Below, in pieces: positions 30,801 through 38,926 of a stretch of DNA of 64,000 bases; the stretch's first letter is position 1; every line of letters starts with the position of its first letter. The notes under the pieces were generated by a model, which was not told the origin of the DNA, ran no database searches, and worked only from the letters and a program-made list of their open reading frames with translations. The stretch comes from Rhodoferax sediminis (lineage in GTDB: Bacteria > Pseudomonadota > Gammaproteobacteria > Burkholderiales > Burkholderiaceae_C): contig NZ_CP035503.1 in assembly GCF_006970865.1 (NCBI RefSeq), forward strand, positions 1,005,001-1,069,000. The letters run 5' to 3'. A program made the position numbers and the translations under genes.

Positions 30801-30911
30801 GCGCTGGACCCGGTCGGGAAAATCCCCGAATTCAAATACTGCGCGGTGGCGGTTCGCCGCGGCGGGGATGTGGCTGCCGTCGCCGGCTACGGGACCGGCG
30901 CGCTGGCCTGA
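27888..30911 (+). CDS. NAD-linked formate dehydrogenase alpha subunit (Mo/W-bis-MGD)
   Basis: 1007 residues. N-terminal NuoG-like [2Fe-2S] domain (Cys53, Cys64, Cys67, Cys81), a two-cluster ferredoxin domain beginning CIQCTRC at 187, then the molybdopterin enzyme with its own [4Fe-4S] motif CPFCGVGC from 264. The metal ligand is Cys406 with His407 (LCHASS), a cysteine enzyme rather than selenocysteine. Length and order match the alpha subunit of FDH1-type two-subunit enzymes; Mo versus W cannot be read from sequence. Residues about 772-798 are a Gly/Ala/Ser insertion encoded by a GC-rich repeat. No Tat signal, so cytoplasmic. Confidence 0.92.
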   Translation: MSPVAQVAVAVQAHQSTPRTVDFVLDGRPVTAFEGESILQAAERHGVEIPRLCYSTGLRADGNCRACVVEIQGERTLAPSCCRSVTAGMDVKAVSERALKSQKMVLEMLLSDMPEQGYKWNDSVRPETVAGVEQASAEHDTVGQHGELSQWAAQMNVTVRPALKALRRSQPAADMSHPAMAVNLDTCIQCTRCVRACREVQVNDVIGYALRGSQSQIVFDLGDPMGDSTCVGCGECVQACPTGALSPKTQIGSQAVDKKVDSVCPFCGVGCLLTYNVKDNTIVSVDGRDGPANHGRLCVKGRFGFDYAHHEQRLTTPLIRKPGVPKDPAALTGRSGDWRAVFREATWDEALTLAAGKLKDLRDGHGKKALAGFGSAKGSNEEAYLFQKLVRTGFGSNNVDHCTRLCHASSVAALLEGVGSGAVSNQVSDVALAGLILVIGSNPTANHPVAATWMKNAAKNGTKIVLADPRVTDLGKHAWRTLQFKADTDVAMLNALIHTVIEEGLVDEEFIRTRASNFEALRDNVKGYSPEAMAPICGIPAQTLREVAREYARPSGTRKGAMILWGMGISQHVHGTDNARCLIALASVTGQIGKPGTGLHPLRGQNNVQGASDAGLIPMMFPNYQLVSDRAAHQWFENFWGQPLDDQPGYTVVEIMHKVLAPESDPHKIRGMYIMGENPAMSDPDLNHARHALASLEHLVVQDIFMTETAWLADVVLPATAWPEKTGTVSNTDRMVQLGRQAIEPPGDARPDLWIIQQIANRMGLNWNYVDAGPPPGAVAPSGGSAAHAVASVGASSSGEHSGVAAVYEEMRQAMHAAISGITWERLQRESSVTYPCQGADDPGQPTVFIDRFDTPDGRVKLVPADIIPANERPDADYPFVLITGRQLEHWHTGSMTRRASVLDAIEPMATASMCGADLTALRLQAGDVITVQSRRGAVALHVRRDDGTPQGAVFIPFAYYEAAANLMTNAALDPVGKIPEFKYCAVAVRRGGDVAAVAGYGTGALA
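30201..30274 (-). repeat. GC-rich ~75-bp repeat inside formate dehydrogenase alpha gene
   Basis: The reverse complement begins GATGCCCCCACGCTTGCC and ends CCTGGGGGCGGCCCGGCG. It aligns without gaps to 41440-41514 inside fdhD, with roughly ten to thirteen mismatches by eye. It is translated here as a low-complexity insertion. Confidence 0.75.
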
Positions 30912-30966
30912 TTGCTAAACCACTGCACTCGGGTGGGGCGATTGCGATCCGGTACAGTGCGCTGTC

Positions 30967-31533
30967 ATGAGCGTCGCCCGTCCCACCGTTGAAGTAGCCG
31001 TTGTCATGCGCAGGGAGCGCATCGAAGGCGTTATGAGCCGCTGGCAGACGTGGCGCTGGGTGCTGGACGATGTGCTGGCGCAGGAGCCCGGTTTTGGCCA
31101 GGCGCCCCGCCTTCTCTATAAAAATGATAGCGAAGAGCGCTGGCTGCATCCGGGCTACAAGGTCGAATTGTTCACAGATGATGCCGAGGGCTACTACCTG
31201 AACGGCACCACAGGGGCGCCCTGCTGGTTTGTGCTGTGGCGCATGGAAGAGACGGCCGCCATTGCCGACGAGCCAATCGCCAGGCCCGAAGTGGTGACGC
31301 TGAGCTACCACGATGCGGGCCGCTGGCTGGACGCGCAGGAAAACGTGGAGCAGGTGCCGGCGCCCAAGCCCGTGATCGAGTGGATGATGGCTTTTGTCCA
31401 CGAGCATTACGTGCAGGAACCGAAACGCCGCAAGCGGCCCGAGAGCTTCAGGACATTGACCGATCGTTTCGGCAATCCGGCCTCGGTCACGACGGAAAAG
31501 AAGCGCGGCGGCGGTCAGGAGGGCGCGTCGTGA
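30967..31533 (+). CDS. DUF3305 domain protein
   Basis: 188 residues. Matches the DUF3305 family, whose genes lie beside formate dehydrogenase clusters; recognisable segments are RRERIEGVMSRWQTWRWVL and the C-terminal KRPESFRTLTDRFG. Function unknown, cytoplasmic by lack of signal. The CTATAAAAATGATAGC stretch inside it resembles the head of the dispersed repeat. Its stop overlaps the DUF3306 GTG start. It likely belongs with the periplasmic formate dehydrogenase set downstream. Confidence 0.8.
   Translation: MSVARPTVEVAVVMRRERIEGVMSRWQTWRWVLDDVLAQEPGFGQAPRLLYKNDSEERWLHPGYKVELFTDDAEGYYLNGTTGAPCWFVLWRMEETAAIADEPIARPEVVTLSYHDAGRWLDAQENVEQVPAPKPVIEWMMAFVHEHYVQEPKRRKRPESFRTLTDRFGNPASVTTEKKRGGGQEGAS
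31116..31131. repeat. Possible dispersed-repeat head inside DUF3305 gene
   Basis: CTATAAAAATGATAGC resembles the GCTAT..ATAGC hairpin of the dispersed repeat. It is short, so chance cannot be excluded. Confidence 0.3.
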
Positions 31534-32210
31534 CCGACGGTTTTCTGGGCCGCTGGTCGCGCCGCAAGGCGGACGCGCGCGAAGGCAAGCCCCTGCCCGA
31601 GCCGGCGCCGCCGCCGGTAGCACCAGAGTCGCCGCCGGCGCCGTCCGCGGATGATCCCGCCACGAAAGCAGGGCTCGAGGCCACAGCGGCGGTGGCGACC
31701 GATGTCTCGGTGCCGCCGCAATCGCCGCCGTTGTCGCTGGACGACGTGAAGAGCCTCACGCCCACATCCAACTTCACGCCGTTCATGGAGTCTGGGGTGA
31801 CCCCCGAGGTCCGGAACGCCGCGATGAAAAAGCTCTTTGCCGACCCGCACTACAACGTGATGGACCGGCTCGACACCTACATCGACGACTACTCGCAGCC
31901 CGATCCGATCCCTGCGGCCATGCTGCGGCAAATGGTTGGCGCCAAATTCCTCAAGCTGTTTGGTGGCGAAGAGAATCAGCACACAACAGTGCGGGATGAT
32001 GCGGATAACCCCACAGTCCAATCCGTGGCACAGTTTGGTGGAACCACCGATCAACCGACTGAAGAGGACCTCAGCCAGCCTGCACCTGCCCAGACCCTGG
32101 CGTCTGCGCCGGCGCACGAGCCAAGCCCCCCAGACCATGCCGACACTCATTTGCGATTGCAACCAGACGATGCCGCTGGCGTCGAAGACCCTCGGCGCGG
32201 CGCTTCATGA
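31530..32210 (+). CDS. DUF3306 domain protein
   Basis: 226 residues from a GTG at 31530 that overlaps the DUF3305 stop. Starts with FLGRWSRRK, the DUF3306 signature, followed by a long Pro/Ala-rich linker and the conserved core LTPTSNFTPFMESGVTPEVR with FADPHYNVMDRLDTYIDDY. Function unknown; the family co-occurs with DUF3305 and formate dehydrogenase genes. The last 74 bases overlap the start of the polyferredoxin gene in another frame; residues after about 150 are low-complexity. Confidence 0.78.
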   Translation: MTDGFLGRWSRRKADAREGKPLPEPAPPPVAPESPPAPSADDPATKAGLEATAAVATDVSVPPQSPPLSLDDVKSLTPTSNFTPFMESGVTPEVRNAAMKKLFADPHYNVMDRLDTYIDDYSQPDPIPAAMLRQMVGAKFLKLFGGEENQHTTVRDDADNPTVQSVAQFGGTTDQPTEEDLSQPAPAQTLASAPAHEPSPPDHADTHLRLQPDDAAGVEDPRRGAS

Positions 32211-34233
32211 AGAGCTGACGCTTCACTCCACCCTGTGCCGTCGCGAGGCGGGCGCGTTCCAGAAGGCCATTCAGAGCGGCGAAGATGTGGTGGTGGCCTG
32301 CACCCAGGAAAAGCGCCTGTTCGCGGAACTGGGCGAACAGACCGAAGGGGCGAGCTCCGTCATCCGCTTCGTCAACATCCGCGAGACCGGCGGCTGGAGC
32401 CGCGATGCTGCCAGCGCCATGCCCAAAATCGCGGCCTTGCTGGCGGCCGCGCACCTGCCCGAGCCCGAGCCAGTCCCCACCGTCACCTTCAAGAGCGCAG
32501 GGCGTCTGCTCATCATCGGCCCGCTAGATGCAGCGGAGCGTGCCGCGAGCCTGCTTGGCGACGTGCTGAATGTGACCTTGTTTACGCAGGGCGCGGGTAG
32601 CTCGGGCGGCGCGCAGGAGCGCCGCTACCCGGTGCTGAGCGGGCGCATTGACGGCTTGAGCGGCTGGCTCGGCGCGTTTGAACTCCAATGGCTGCAGAGC
32701 AACCCGATCGATCTGGATCTGTGCACGCGCTGCAATGCCTGCCTGGTCGCATGCCCGGAACAGGCCATCGGTCTGGACTATCAAATTGATAGCGAGGTGT
32801 GCAAATCCCACCGGGACTGTGTCAAGGTTTGCCAGGTGGCCGGGGCCATCGACTTCAGCCGCAAGCCTGAGGCCTTGAGCGAAACCTTCGACCTGGTGCT
32901 CGATCTGCGCGATCGGGCCGCGACCCCGACCTTTACCCAGCATGCGTTGCCGCAGGGTTATTTCCGCCTGGCTCCGACCCTGGATGACTTGCCGGCCCTG
33001 CTCAAGCTGCGTGAGCTGGTCGGCGAATTCGAGAAGCCGAAGTTTTTCAACTACAAGCAAAAGCTGTGCGCGCACAGCCGCAACGAAACCGTGGGTTGCA
33101 ACGCCTGCATCGACATCTGTTCGGCGCTGGCCATTACGAGCGACAAATCGCGCCAGCAGATCAAGGTCAACCCGAATCTTTGCGTGGGCTGTGGCGCCTG
33201 CACCACCGTGTGCCCCACCGGCGCCATCACCTATGCCTACCCGCGCGCCAGCGATCAGGGTGTCAAATTCAAGACGCTGCTGTCCACCTACGCGAAGGCC
33301 GGTGGCAAGGACCCCGTGCTGTTGTTGCACAGCCAGGAGCGCGGGCAGGCGCTGGTCGGGCAGTTGGGGCGCGCTGCGCAGCTCAAGAAGGCGCACGGGG
33401 TGCCGGCCAACGTGATTCCGGTCGCGCTGTGGCACACCATCAGTGTGGGGCTGGACGTGTGGCTCGGCGCCATCGCCTTCGGTGCGGCGCAGGTGGTGGT
33501 CCTCACGACCGATGAAGAAGCGCCCCAGTATCTGGAGGGGTTGAAGGTGCAGATGGCCGTGGCGCAAACCATCCTGAACGGCATGGGCTACAGCGGCACT
33601 CACCTGAAGCTGCTGCATGCCGGTACGCCAGCAGAGCTTGACGCGGCGCTGCAGGCACTGGCCCGGACCCGCCAGCATGTGCCGAAGGCGGCGGCGCGGT
33701 TTGCGGTGGCGCAGGAAAAGCGCAGCACGCTGGAGCTGGCGCTGGACCACTTGCTGGCACACGCGCCGCAGCCACCCGAGTCGATAGCGCTGCCGGCAAA
33801 GGGCTCGCCGTTCGGCTCGGTGCAAGTCAACAAGGACAGCTGCACCCTGTGCCTGAGCTGCGTCAGCGCCTGCCCGGCCAGCGCCTTGCAGGACAACCCA
33901 GAGCTGCCGCAACTGCGCTTCATCGAGAAGAATTGCGTGCAGTGCGGCCTGTGCGTCACGACCTGTCCCGAGAATGCCATCACCCTGCAGCCGCGCCTGC
34001 TCTTGAGCCCGCAGCGCAAGGAGGCACGCGTGCTCAACGAGACCCCGCCCTACGCCTGTGTGCGCTGTGGCAAGCCGTTTGGCACGCTCAAGGCGATTGA
34101 GGCCATGCTGGGCAAGCTCTCGGGCCATTCCATGTTCCAGGGAGCGGCACTGGAGCGGCTCAAGATGTGCGGCGACTGCCGGGTGATCGACATTTACTCG
34201 GCCGAGAACGAATCAAAAATTACCGACCTATGA
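32137..34233 (+). CDS. Polyferredoxin of the formate dehydrogenase locus
   Basis: 698 residues from the ATG at 32137 (MPTLICDCNQTM). After an N-terminal domain of about 190 residues come ferredoxin-type motifs: CTRCNACLVACP from 196, a variant CKSHRDCVKVC, CNACIDIC, CVGCGACTTVCP, CTLCLSCVSACP and CVQCGLCVTTCP. The C-terminus has two CxxC pairs, CVRCGKPFG and CGDCR, resembling a zinc ribbon. Cytoplasmic, no signal. Its gene is found beside DUF3306 and periplasmic formate dehydrogenase genes; it may move electrons or aid cofactor assembly, but no role is established. The stop overlaps the TorD-family ATG. Confidence 0.85.
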   Translation: MPTLICDCNQTMPLASKTLGAALHEELTLHSTLCRREAGAFQKAIQSGEDVVVACTQEKRLFAELGEQTEGASSVIRFVNIRETGGWSRDAASAMPKIAALLAAAHLPEPEPVPTVTFKSAGRLLIIGPLDAAERAASLLGDVLNVTLFTQGAGSSGGAQERRYPVLSGRIDGLSGWLGAFELQWLQSNPIDLDLCTRCNACLVACPEQAIGLDYQIDSEVCKSHRDCVKVCQVAGAIDFSRKPEALSETFDLVLDLRDRAATPTFTQHALPQGYFRLAPTLDDLPALLKLRELVGEFEKPKFFNYKQKLCAHSRNETVGCNACIDICSALAITSDKSRQQIKVNPNLCVGCGACTTVCPTGAITYAYPRASDQGVKFKTLLSTYAKAGGKDPVLLLHSQERGQALVGQLGRAAQLKKAHGVPANVIPVALWHTISVGLDVWLGAIAFGAAQVVVLTTDEEAPQYLEGLKVQMAVAQTILNGMGYSGTHLKLLHAGTPAELDAALQALARTRQHVPKAAARFAVAQEKRSTLELALDHLLAHAPQPPESIALPAKGSPFGSVQVNKDSCTLCLSCVSACPASALQDNPELPQLRFIEKNCVQCGLCVTTCPENAITLQPRLLLSPQRKEARVLNETPPYACVRCGKPFGTLKAIEAMLGKLSGHSMFQGAALERLKMCGDCRVIDIYSAENESKITDL
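32778..32793. repeat. Possible dispersed-repeat head inside polyferredoxin gene
   Basis: CTATCAAATTGATAGC is a perfect 16-base palindrome matching the head of the dispersed repeat. In frame, encoding DYQIDSE. Confidence 0.35.
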
Positions 34234-34859
34234 GCCTGCCCCTTCCTCTTGAAATCAGCCCCGGTTCGGCGCTCGACGAAGAAACTGCCCGGGCCGAAGT
34301 GTACGGCCTGCTGGCGCAGCTTTTGTATGCGCCGCCTGAGCCCCCGTTGCTGGCGCAGCTGCGCGTGGCCGCGACCGAAACGCCGGCCGCGGGCGCTTTT
34401 CTTGAAGAGCCCTGGCGCGATCTTGTGGCGGCTGCACGCGGCATGAGCGACGTCGCGATCCACAACGAATACGATGCCCTGTTCGGGGGCGTCGGCAAGC
34501 CCGAGGTCTATGTCTTCGGGTCGCACTACCTCAGCGGGTTTTTGAACGAGAAGCCGCTGGCGGCCTTGCGCGGCGACCTGGCCCGGCTGGGGCTCGCGCG
34601 TGACGAGGCCATGCCGGAGACCGAAGACCACATTGCCTATGTCTGCGAGGTGATGCGCTACCTGATCGCGGGGGACGATGTGGCGGTGGCCAATCTGACG
34701 CACCAGAGGCAGTTCTTCGGCGACCACCTGCAGCCGTGGGTCACGCCTTTGTGCGATGCCGTCGCGGCGCATCCCAAGGCAAGGTTCTATGCGGTTCTGT
34801 CGGCGTTCATGCGCGCTTTTTTCAGCGTCGAATCGCAAGGCTTCGACATGCTGCCGTGA
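34230..34859 (+). CDS. TorD/DmsD-family molybdoenzyme chaperone
   Basis: 209 residues, all-helical TorD-like chaperone. The conserved EYDALFGGVGKPEVYVFGSHY and the DHIAYVCEVMRYLI helix are visible. Such proteins hold molybdoenzyme precursors until cofactor insertion and Tat export, so the Tat-bearing FdhA two genes downstream is the likely client. Starts at 34230 in an ATGA overlap with the polyferredoxin gene. Confidence 0.85.
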   Translation: MSLPLPLEISPGSALDEETARAEVYGLLAQLLYAPPEPPLLAQLRVAATETPAAGAFLEEPWRDLVAAARGMSDVAIHNEYDALFGGVGKPEVYVFGSHYLSGFLNEKPLAALRGDLARLGLARDEAMPETEDHIAYVCEVMRYLIAGDDVAVANLTHQRQFFGDHLQPWVTPLCDAVAAHPKARFYAVLSAFMRAFFSVESQGFDMLP

Positions 34860-34959
34860 GGCACAAGTGCCTCGGCCCCGCGGGCAACTACGCAGTCTAT
34901 GGCGCTTTCAAGACGAAGTCCAGCCGCAAGCGGGTTTTCGTATGGGCGTTTCTACTAGG

Positions 34960-34988
34960 TTGTTAAAAACAATATGCATAGTTACATT
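34960..34988 (+). promoter_or_regulatory. Candidate promoter of periplasmic formate dehydrogenase operon
   Basis: TTGTTA at 34960-34965, 17-base spacer, TACATT at 34983-34988, in an AT-rich island within the 181-base gap after the chaperone gene. Moderate match only. Confidence 0.4.
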
Positions 34989-35040
34989 TGTTGGTACTAT
35001 GAAAGCAATTGCATAGCGCAGCCCCTTGAGGAGACAAAGC

Positions 35041-35250
35041 ATGAGTCAGCCTGAGAGCAACAAGCTATCGCGTCGCATCCTGTTTGCCGGTGCGGGCACT
35101 GCCGGCGCTGTCGCTGCGGTGGCGAGTTTGATACCTGCGGTCCACAAGACCCAGGCCTTGCCGGTCCAGCCCAAGGCGGCGCCGGCCAAAGGCGGCGGCT
35201 ACAGCCTGACGGACCACGTCAAGCGCTATTACAAAACCACCCTCGTTTAA
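35041..35250 (+). CDS. Small Tat-signal protein of formate dehydrogenase operon
   Basis: 69 residues: SRRILFAGAGTAGAVAAVASLIP is a twin-arginine-type signal followed by a short tail ending YSLTDHVKRYYKTTLV. Very short Tat proteins of this type regularly precede formate dehydrogenase alpha genes. Role unknown; a small membrane-anchored accessory or subunit is possible. The ATG at 35041 follows TTGAGGAGACAAAGC. 24 bases separate it from fdhA. Confidence 0.75.
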   Translation: MSQPESNKLSRRILFAGAGTAGAVAAVASLIPAVHKTQALPVQPKAAPAKGGGYSLTDHVKRYYKTTLV

Positions 35251-35274
35251 CGCTCGTCCGTTCAGGAGAGTTCC

Positions 35275-38235
35275 ATGTTGCTGACCAAGAAGCAGAGCGC
35301 CGCGCCCGGCGCCGCCAGTTCCCCTTTTGTGCACAGCCTGCGCCGCGGTTTGTCGCAGGCGTTGCCCACCATGGACCGTCGCGGGTTTCTGCGTCGCTCG
35401 GGGCTTGGCGTGGGCGTGGGCATTGCCGCCACCGAGCTGGTCCTGGTGAGGAGAGCGCGTGCGGCGGAGGGCTCGGCCGGCGTGGATGGCAGCAAGATCC
35501 AGGTCAAACGCACCGTCTGCACGCACTGCTCCGTGGGCTGCGCGATCGATGCCGTGATTGAAAACGGTGTCTGGGTACGTCAGGAGCCGGTGTTCGATTC
35601 CCCGCTCAATCTCGGTGCCCATTGCGCCAAGGGCGCCGCGGTGCGCGAGCACGGGCATGGCGAATATCGCCTGCGCTACCCAATGAAGCTGGTGAATGGC
35701 AAATACGAGCGCATCAGCTGGGACACGGCGCTGGGCGAGATCAGCACGAAGATGCTGGATTTGCGCAAGGCCAGCGGCCAGGACTCCGTTTACTGGATTG
35801 GTTCCTCCAAACACAACAACGAGCAGTCTTATCTGCTGCGCAAGTTTGTCAGCCTGTGGGGCAGCAACAACTGCGACCACCAGGCCCGCATCTGCCACTC
35901 GACCACGGTGGCCGGCGTCGCCAACACCTGGGGCTACGGTGCGATGACCAATTCGTACAACGACATGCAAAACAGCAAATGCGCGTTGTACATCGGCTCC
36001 AATGCTGCCGAGGCGCATCCCGTGAGCATGCTGCACATGCTGCACGCGAAAGAAAACGGCTGCAAGATGATTGTGGTGGATCCACGCTTTACCCGCACGG
36101 CCGCCAAGGCGGACGAGTACGTGCGCATCCGGTCGGGCTCCGATATTCCGTTTTTGTTCGGCGTGCTGTACCACATCTTCAAGAATGGATGGGAAGACCA
36201 GAAGTACATCAACGACCGTGTTTACGGCATGGACCAGGTGAAGGCAGACGTGCTCGCCAAGTGGACGCCCGACAAGGTGTTTGACGCCTGCGGCGTCAAA
36301 GAAGAGCAGATGCTGCGTGTCGCGACCATGATGAGCGAGAACCGGCCCAGCACCCTGGTGTGGTGCATGGGCCAGACCCAGCACAGCATTGGCAACGCCA
36401 TGGTGCGCGCCTCGTGCATCGTGCAACTGGCCCTGGGCAACGTCGGCAAATCGGGCGGCGGCGCGAATATTTTCCGCGGCCATGACAACGTGCAGGGCGC
36501 GACCGACATCGGCCCCAATCCTGATTCCCTGCCCGGGTATTACGGCATCACCGAGGGCTCGTGGAAGCACTTTGCCAAGGCCTGGGACGTGGACTACGAG
36601 TGGATCAAGGGCCGCTTTGCATCGACCGCCATGATGACCAAGCCCGGCATCACTGTATCGCGCTGGATCGACGGCGTTCTCGAGAAAAACGAGTTGATCG
36701 ACCAGGACGCCAATTTGCGCGGCGTCGTGTTCTGGGGGCACTCACCCAACTCCCAGACGCGTGGCCTGGAAATGAAGCGGGCCATGGACAAGCTTGATCT
36801 GCTGGTGGTGGTGGATCCATATCCGTCCGCGACGGCGGCGATGGCGGCCATGCCGGGCAGGGCCGAGGACTTGAACCCCAATCGTGCGGTTTATCTGCTG
36901 CCGGCGGCGACCCAGTTCGAGACCAGCGGCTCGGTCACGGCGTCCAACCGCTCGCTGCAGTGGCGCGAAAAAGTGATCGAGCCGCTGTGGGAGTCCCGCA
37001 GTGACCACATGATCATGCACCAGTTTGCCGAGAAACTGGGTTTTGCCAAGGAGCTGTCGAAGAACTACAAGATGCAGAAGGTCAGGGGCATGGACGAGCC
37101 TGTGCCGGAAGACATCCTGCGCGAAATCAACCGGTCCTGCTGGAGCATCGGTTACACCGGCCAGAGCCCCGAGCGGCTCAAGGCCCACATGCGCAACATG
37201 AATGTGTTCGATGTGAAAACGCTCAAGGCCAAAACCGGCAAGGACAAGGAGACCGGCTACGACCTGACAGGTGACTATTTTGGCCTGCCCTGGCCCTGCT
37301 ATGGCACGCCCGAACTCAAGCACCCGGGCTCACCCAACCTGTACGACACATCCAAGCACGTGATGGATGGTGGTGGCAACTTCCGCGCCAACTTTGGGGT
37401 GGAGCGCGATGGCGTCAATCTGCTGGCCGAAGACGGCTCGCATTCTTTGGGCGCCGACATCACGACGGGTTACCCCGAGTTCGACCATGTGCTGCTGAAG
37501 AAGCTGGGCTGGTGGAGCGAACTGACCGACGCGGAGCGGGCCGCGGCCGATGGCAAGAACTGGAAGACCGACCCTTCTGGCGGCATCATTCGCGTCGTCA
37601 TGAAAAACCACGGCTGCTATCCGTTCGGCAACGCCAAGGCGCGCGCACTGGTGTGGAATTTCCCGGATGCGATACCACAGCATCGCGAGCCGATCTACAG
37701 CACGCGCCCGGACCTGGTCGCCAAGTACCCCACGCACGACGACAAGAAAACCTTCTGGCGGCTACCCACGCTGTACAAGACTTTGCAGGACAAGAACGTG
37801 GCCGACAAGCTGTACGAGAAATTCCCGCTCATCATGACTTCCGGCCGGCTGGTGGAATACGAGGGTGGCGGTGAAGAGACCCGCTCGAACCCGTGGCTGG
37901 CCGAGCTGCAGCAGGAGATGTTTGCCGAGATCAACCCGAAGGTGGCCGCCGACAAAGGCGTGCGCCATGGCGAGCGCATCTGGGTCAGCACCCCGACCGG
38001 TGCCAGGTTGAACGTGCAGGCGCACGTGACCGAGAGCGTCGGCCCCGACACGGTGTTCCTGCCCTTTCACTTTTCGGGTCACTGGCAGGGGGCGGACATG
38101 CTCGCCTACTACCCCAGCGGAGCGCATCCGGTGGTGCGGGGCGAGGCGGCCAACACCGGCACCACGTATGGTTATGACAGCGTGACCATGATGCAGGAAA
38201 CCAAGACGACGATCTGCAACGTCGAGAAAGCATGA
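35275..38235 (+). CDS. fdhA: Periplasmic formate dehydrogenase catalytic subunit
   Basis: 986 residues, exported by Tat: DRRGFLRRSGLGVGVG at about 34-49 after an N-terminal extension. The [4Fe-4S] motif CTHCSVGC starts at Cys82, and the bis-MGD metal ligand is Cys207-His208 (RICHSTT), so a cysteine enzyme. The rest is the FdnG/FdoG-type molybdopterin fold. It oxidises formate in the periplasm and passes electrons to FdhB and the membrane cytochrome. ATG after TTCAGGAGAGTTCC. Followed by fdhB, a lipoprotein gene and the cytochrome b gene. Confidence 0.93.
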   Translation: MLLTKKQSAAPGAASSPFVHSLRRGLSQALPTMDRRGFLRRSGLGVGVGIAATELVLVRRARAAEGSAGVDGSKIQVKRTVCTHCSVGCAIDAVIENGVWVRQEPVFDSPLNLGAHCAKGAAVREHGHGEYRLRYPMKLVNGKYERISWDTALGEISTKMLDLRKASGQDSVYWIGSSKHNNEQSYLLRKFVSLWGSNNCDHQARICHSTTVAGVANTWGYGAMTNSYNDMQNSKCALYIGSNAAEAHPVSMLHMLHAKENGCKMIVVDPRFTRTAAKADEYVRIRSGSDIPFLFGVLYHIFKNGWEDQKYINDRVYGMDQVKADVLAKWTPDKVFDACGVKEEQMLRVATMMSENRPSTLVWCMGQTQHSIGNAMVRASCIVQLALGNVGKSGGGANIFRGHDNVQGATDIGPNPDSLPGYYGITEGSWKHFAKAWDVDYEWIKGRFASTAMMTKPGITVSRWIDGVLEKNELIDQDANLRGVVFWGHSPNSQTRGLEMKRAMDKLDLLVVVDPYPSATAAMAAMPGRAEDLNPNRAVYLLPAATQFETSGSVTASNRSLQWREKVIEPLWESRSDHMIMHQFAEKLGFAKELSKNYKMQKVRGMDEPVPEDILREINRSCWSIGYTGQSPERLKAHMRNMNVFDVKTLKAKTGKDKETGYDLTGDYFGLPWPCYGTPELKHPGSPNLYDTSKHVMDGGGNFRANFGVERDGVNLLAEDGSHSLGADITTGYPEFDHVLLKKLGWWSELTDAERAAADGKNWKTDPSGGIIRVVMKNHGCYPFGNAKARALVWNFPDAIPQHREPIYSTRPDLVAKYPTHDDKKTFWRLPTLYKTLQDKNVADKLYEKFPLIMTSGRLVEYEGGGEETRSNPWLAELQQEMFAEINPKVAADKGVRHGERIWVSTPTGARLNVQAHVTESVGPDTVFLPFHFSGHWQGADMLAYYPSGAHPVVRGEAANTGTTYGYDSVTMMQETKTTICNVEKA

Positions 38236-38302
38236 AAACTTGCGGGGCAGACCAGGAGTTGCGAAACGATTCTGCTCTGTCCTCAACTGATTAGGAGACT
38301 CC

Positions 38303-38926
38303 ATGGCACGCATGAAATTTGTTTGTGACGCCGAGCGCTGCATCGAGTGCAACGGCTGCGTGACGGCCTGCAAGAATGAGCATGAGGTTCCATGGGGCGT
38401 GAACCGCCGCCGCGTGGTGACGCTCAATGATGGCGTCCCCGGTGAGAAATCCATCTCGGTGGCCTGCATGCATTGCAGCGATGCGCCGTGCATGGCGGTG
38501 TGCCCCGTCAACTGCTTTTACCGCACCGAAGAGGGCGTGGTACTGCACGACAAGGACGTTTGCATAGGCTGCGGCTATTGCTCCTATGCCTGTCCGTTTG
38601 GGGCGCCGCAGTTTCCCTCACAAGGCACCTTTGGTGTGCGCGGCAAGATGGACAAGTGCACGTTTTGCGCCGGCGGCCCCGAGGCCAATGGCAGCCAGGC
38701 CGAGTTTGAGAAATATGGCCGCAACCGCCTGGCCGAAGGCAAGCTGCCGATCTGCGCCGAGATGTGCTCGACCAAGGCGCTGCTGGCCGGTGACGGCGAT
38801 GTGGTGGCCGACATCTTCCGCAATCGCGTGGTCAAGCGCGGCAAGGGCGCCGAGGTCTGGGGCTGGGGCACGGCTTATGGTTCGAAACAGGCAGGCCAGC
38901 CACCCGCCGCAGGAGGCAAGTCATGA
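38303..38926 (+). CDS. fdhB: Formate dehydrogenase iron-sulfur subunit
   Basis: 207 residues with four [4Fe-4S] cluster motifs, including CIECNGCVTACK, CMHCSDAPCMAVCP and CIGCGYCSYACP, plus CTFC and CAEMCSTKAL. Electron-transfer subunit between FdhA and the cytochrome b subunit. No own export signal, as usual for a subunit co-translocated with FdhA; there is also no C-terminal anchor helix such as FdnH has. Its stop overlaps the next gene's ATG (ATGA). Confidence 0.92.
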   Translation: MARMKFVCDAERCIECNGCVTACKNEHEVPWGVNRRRVVTLNDGVPGEKSISVACMHCSDAPCMAVCPVNCFYRTEEGVVLHDKDVCIGCGYCSYACPFGAPQFPSQGTFGVRGKMDKCTFCAGGPEANGSQAEFEKYGRNRLAEGKLPICAEMCSTKALLAGDGDVVADIFRNRVVKRGKGAEVWGWGTAYGSKQAGQPPAAGGKS

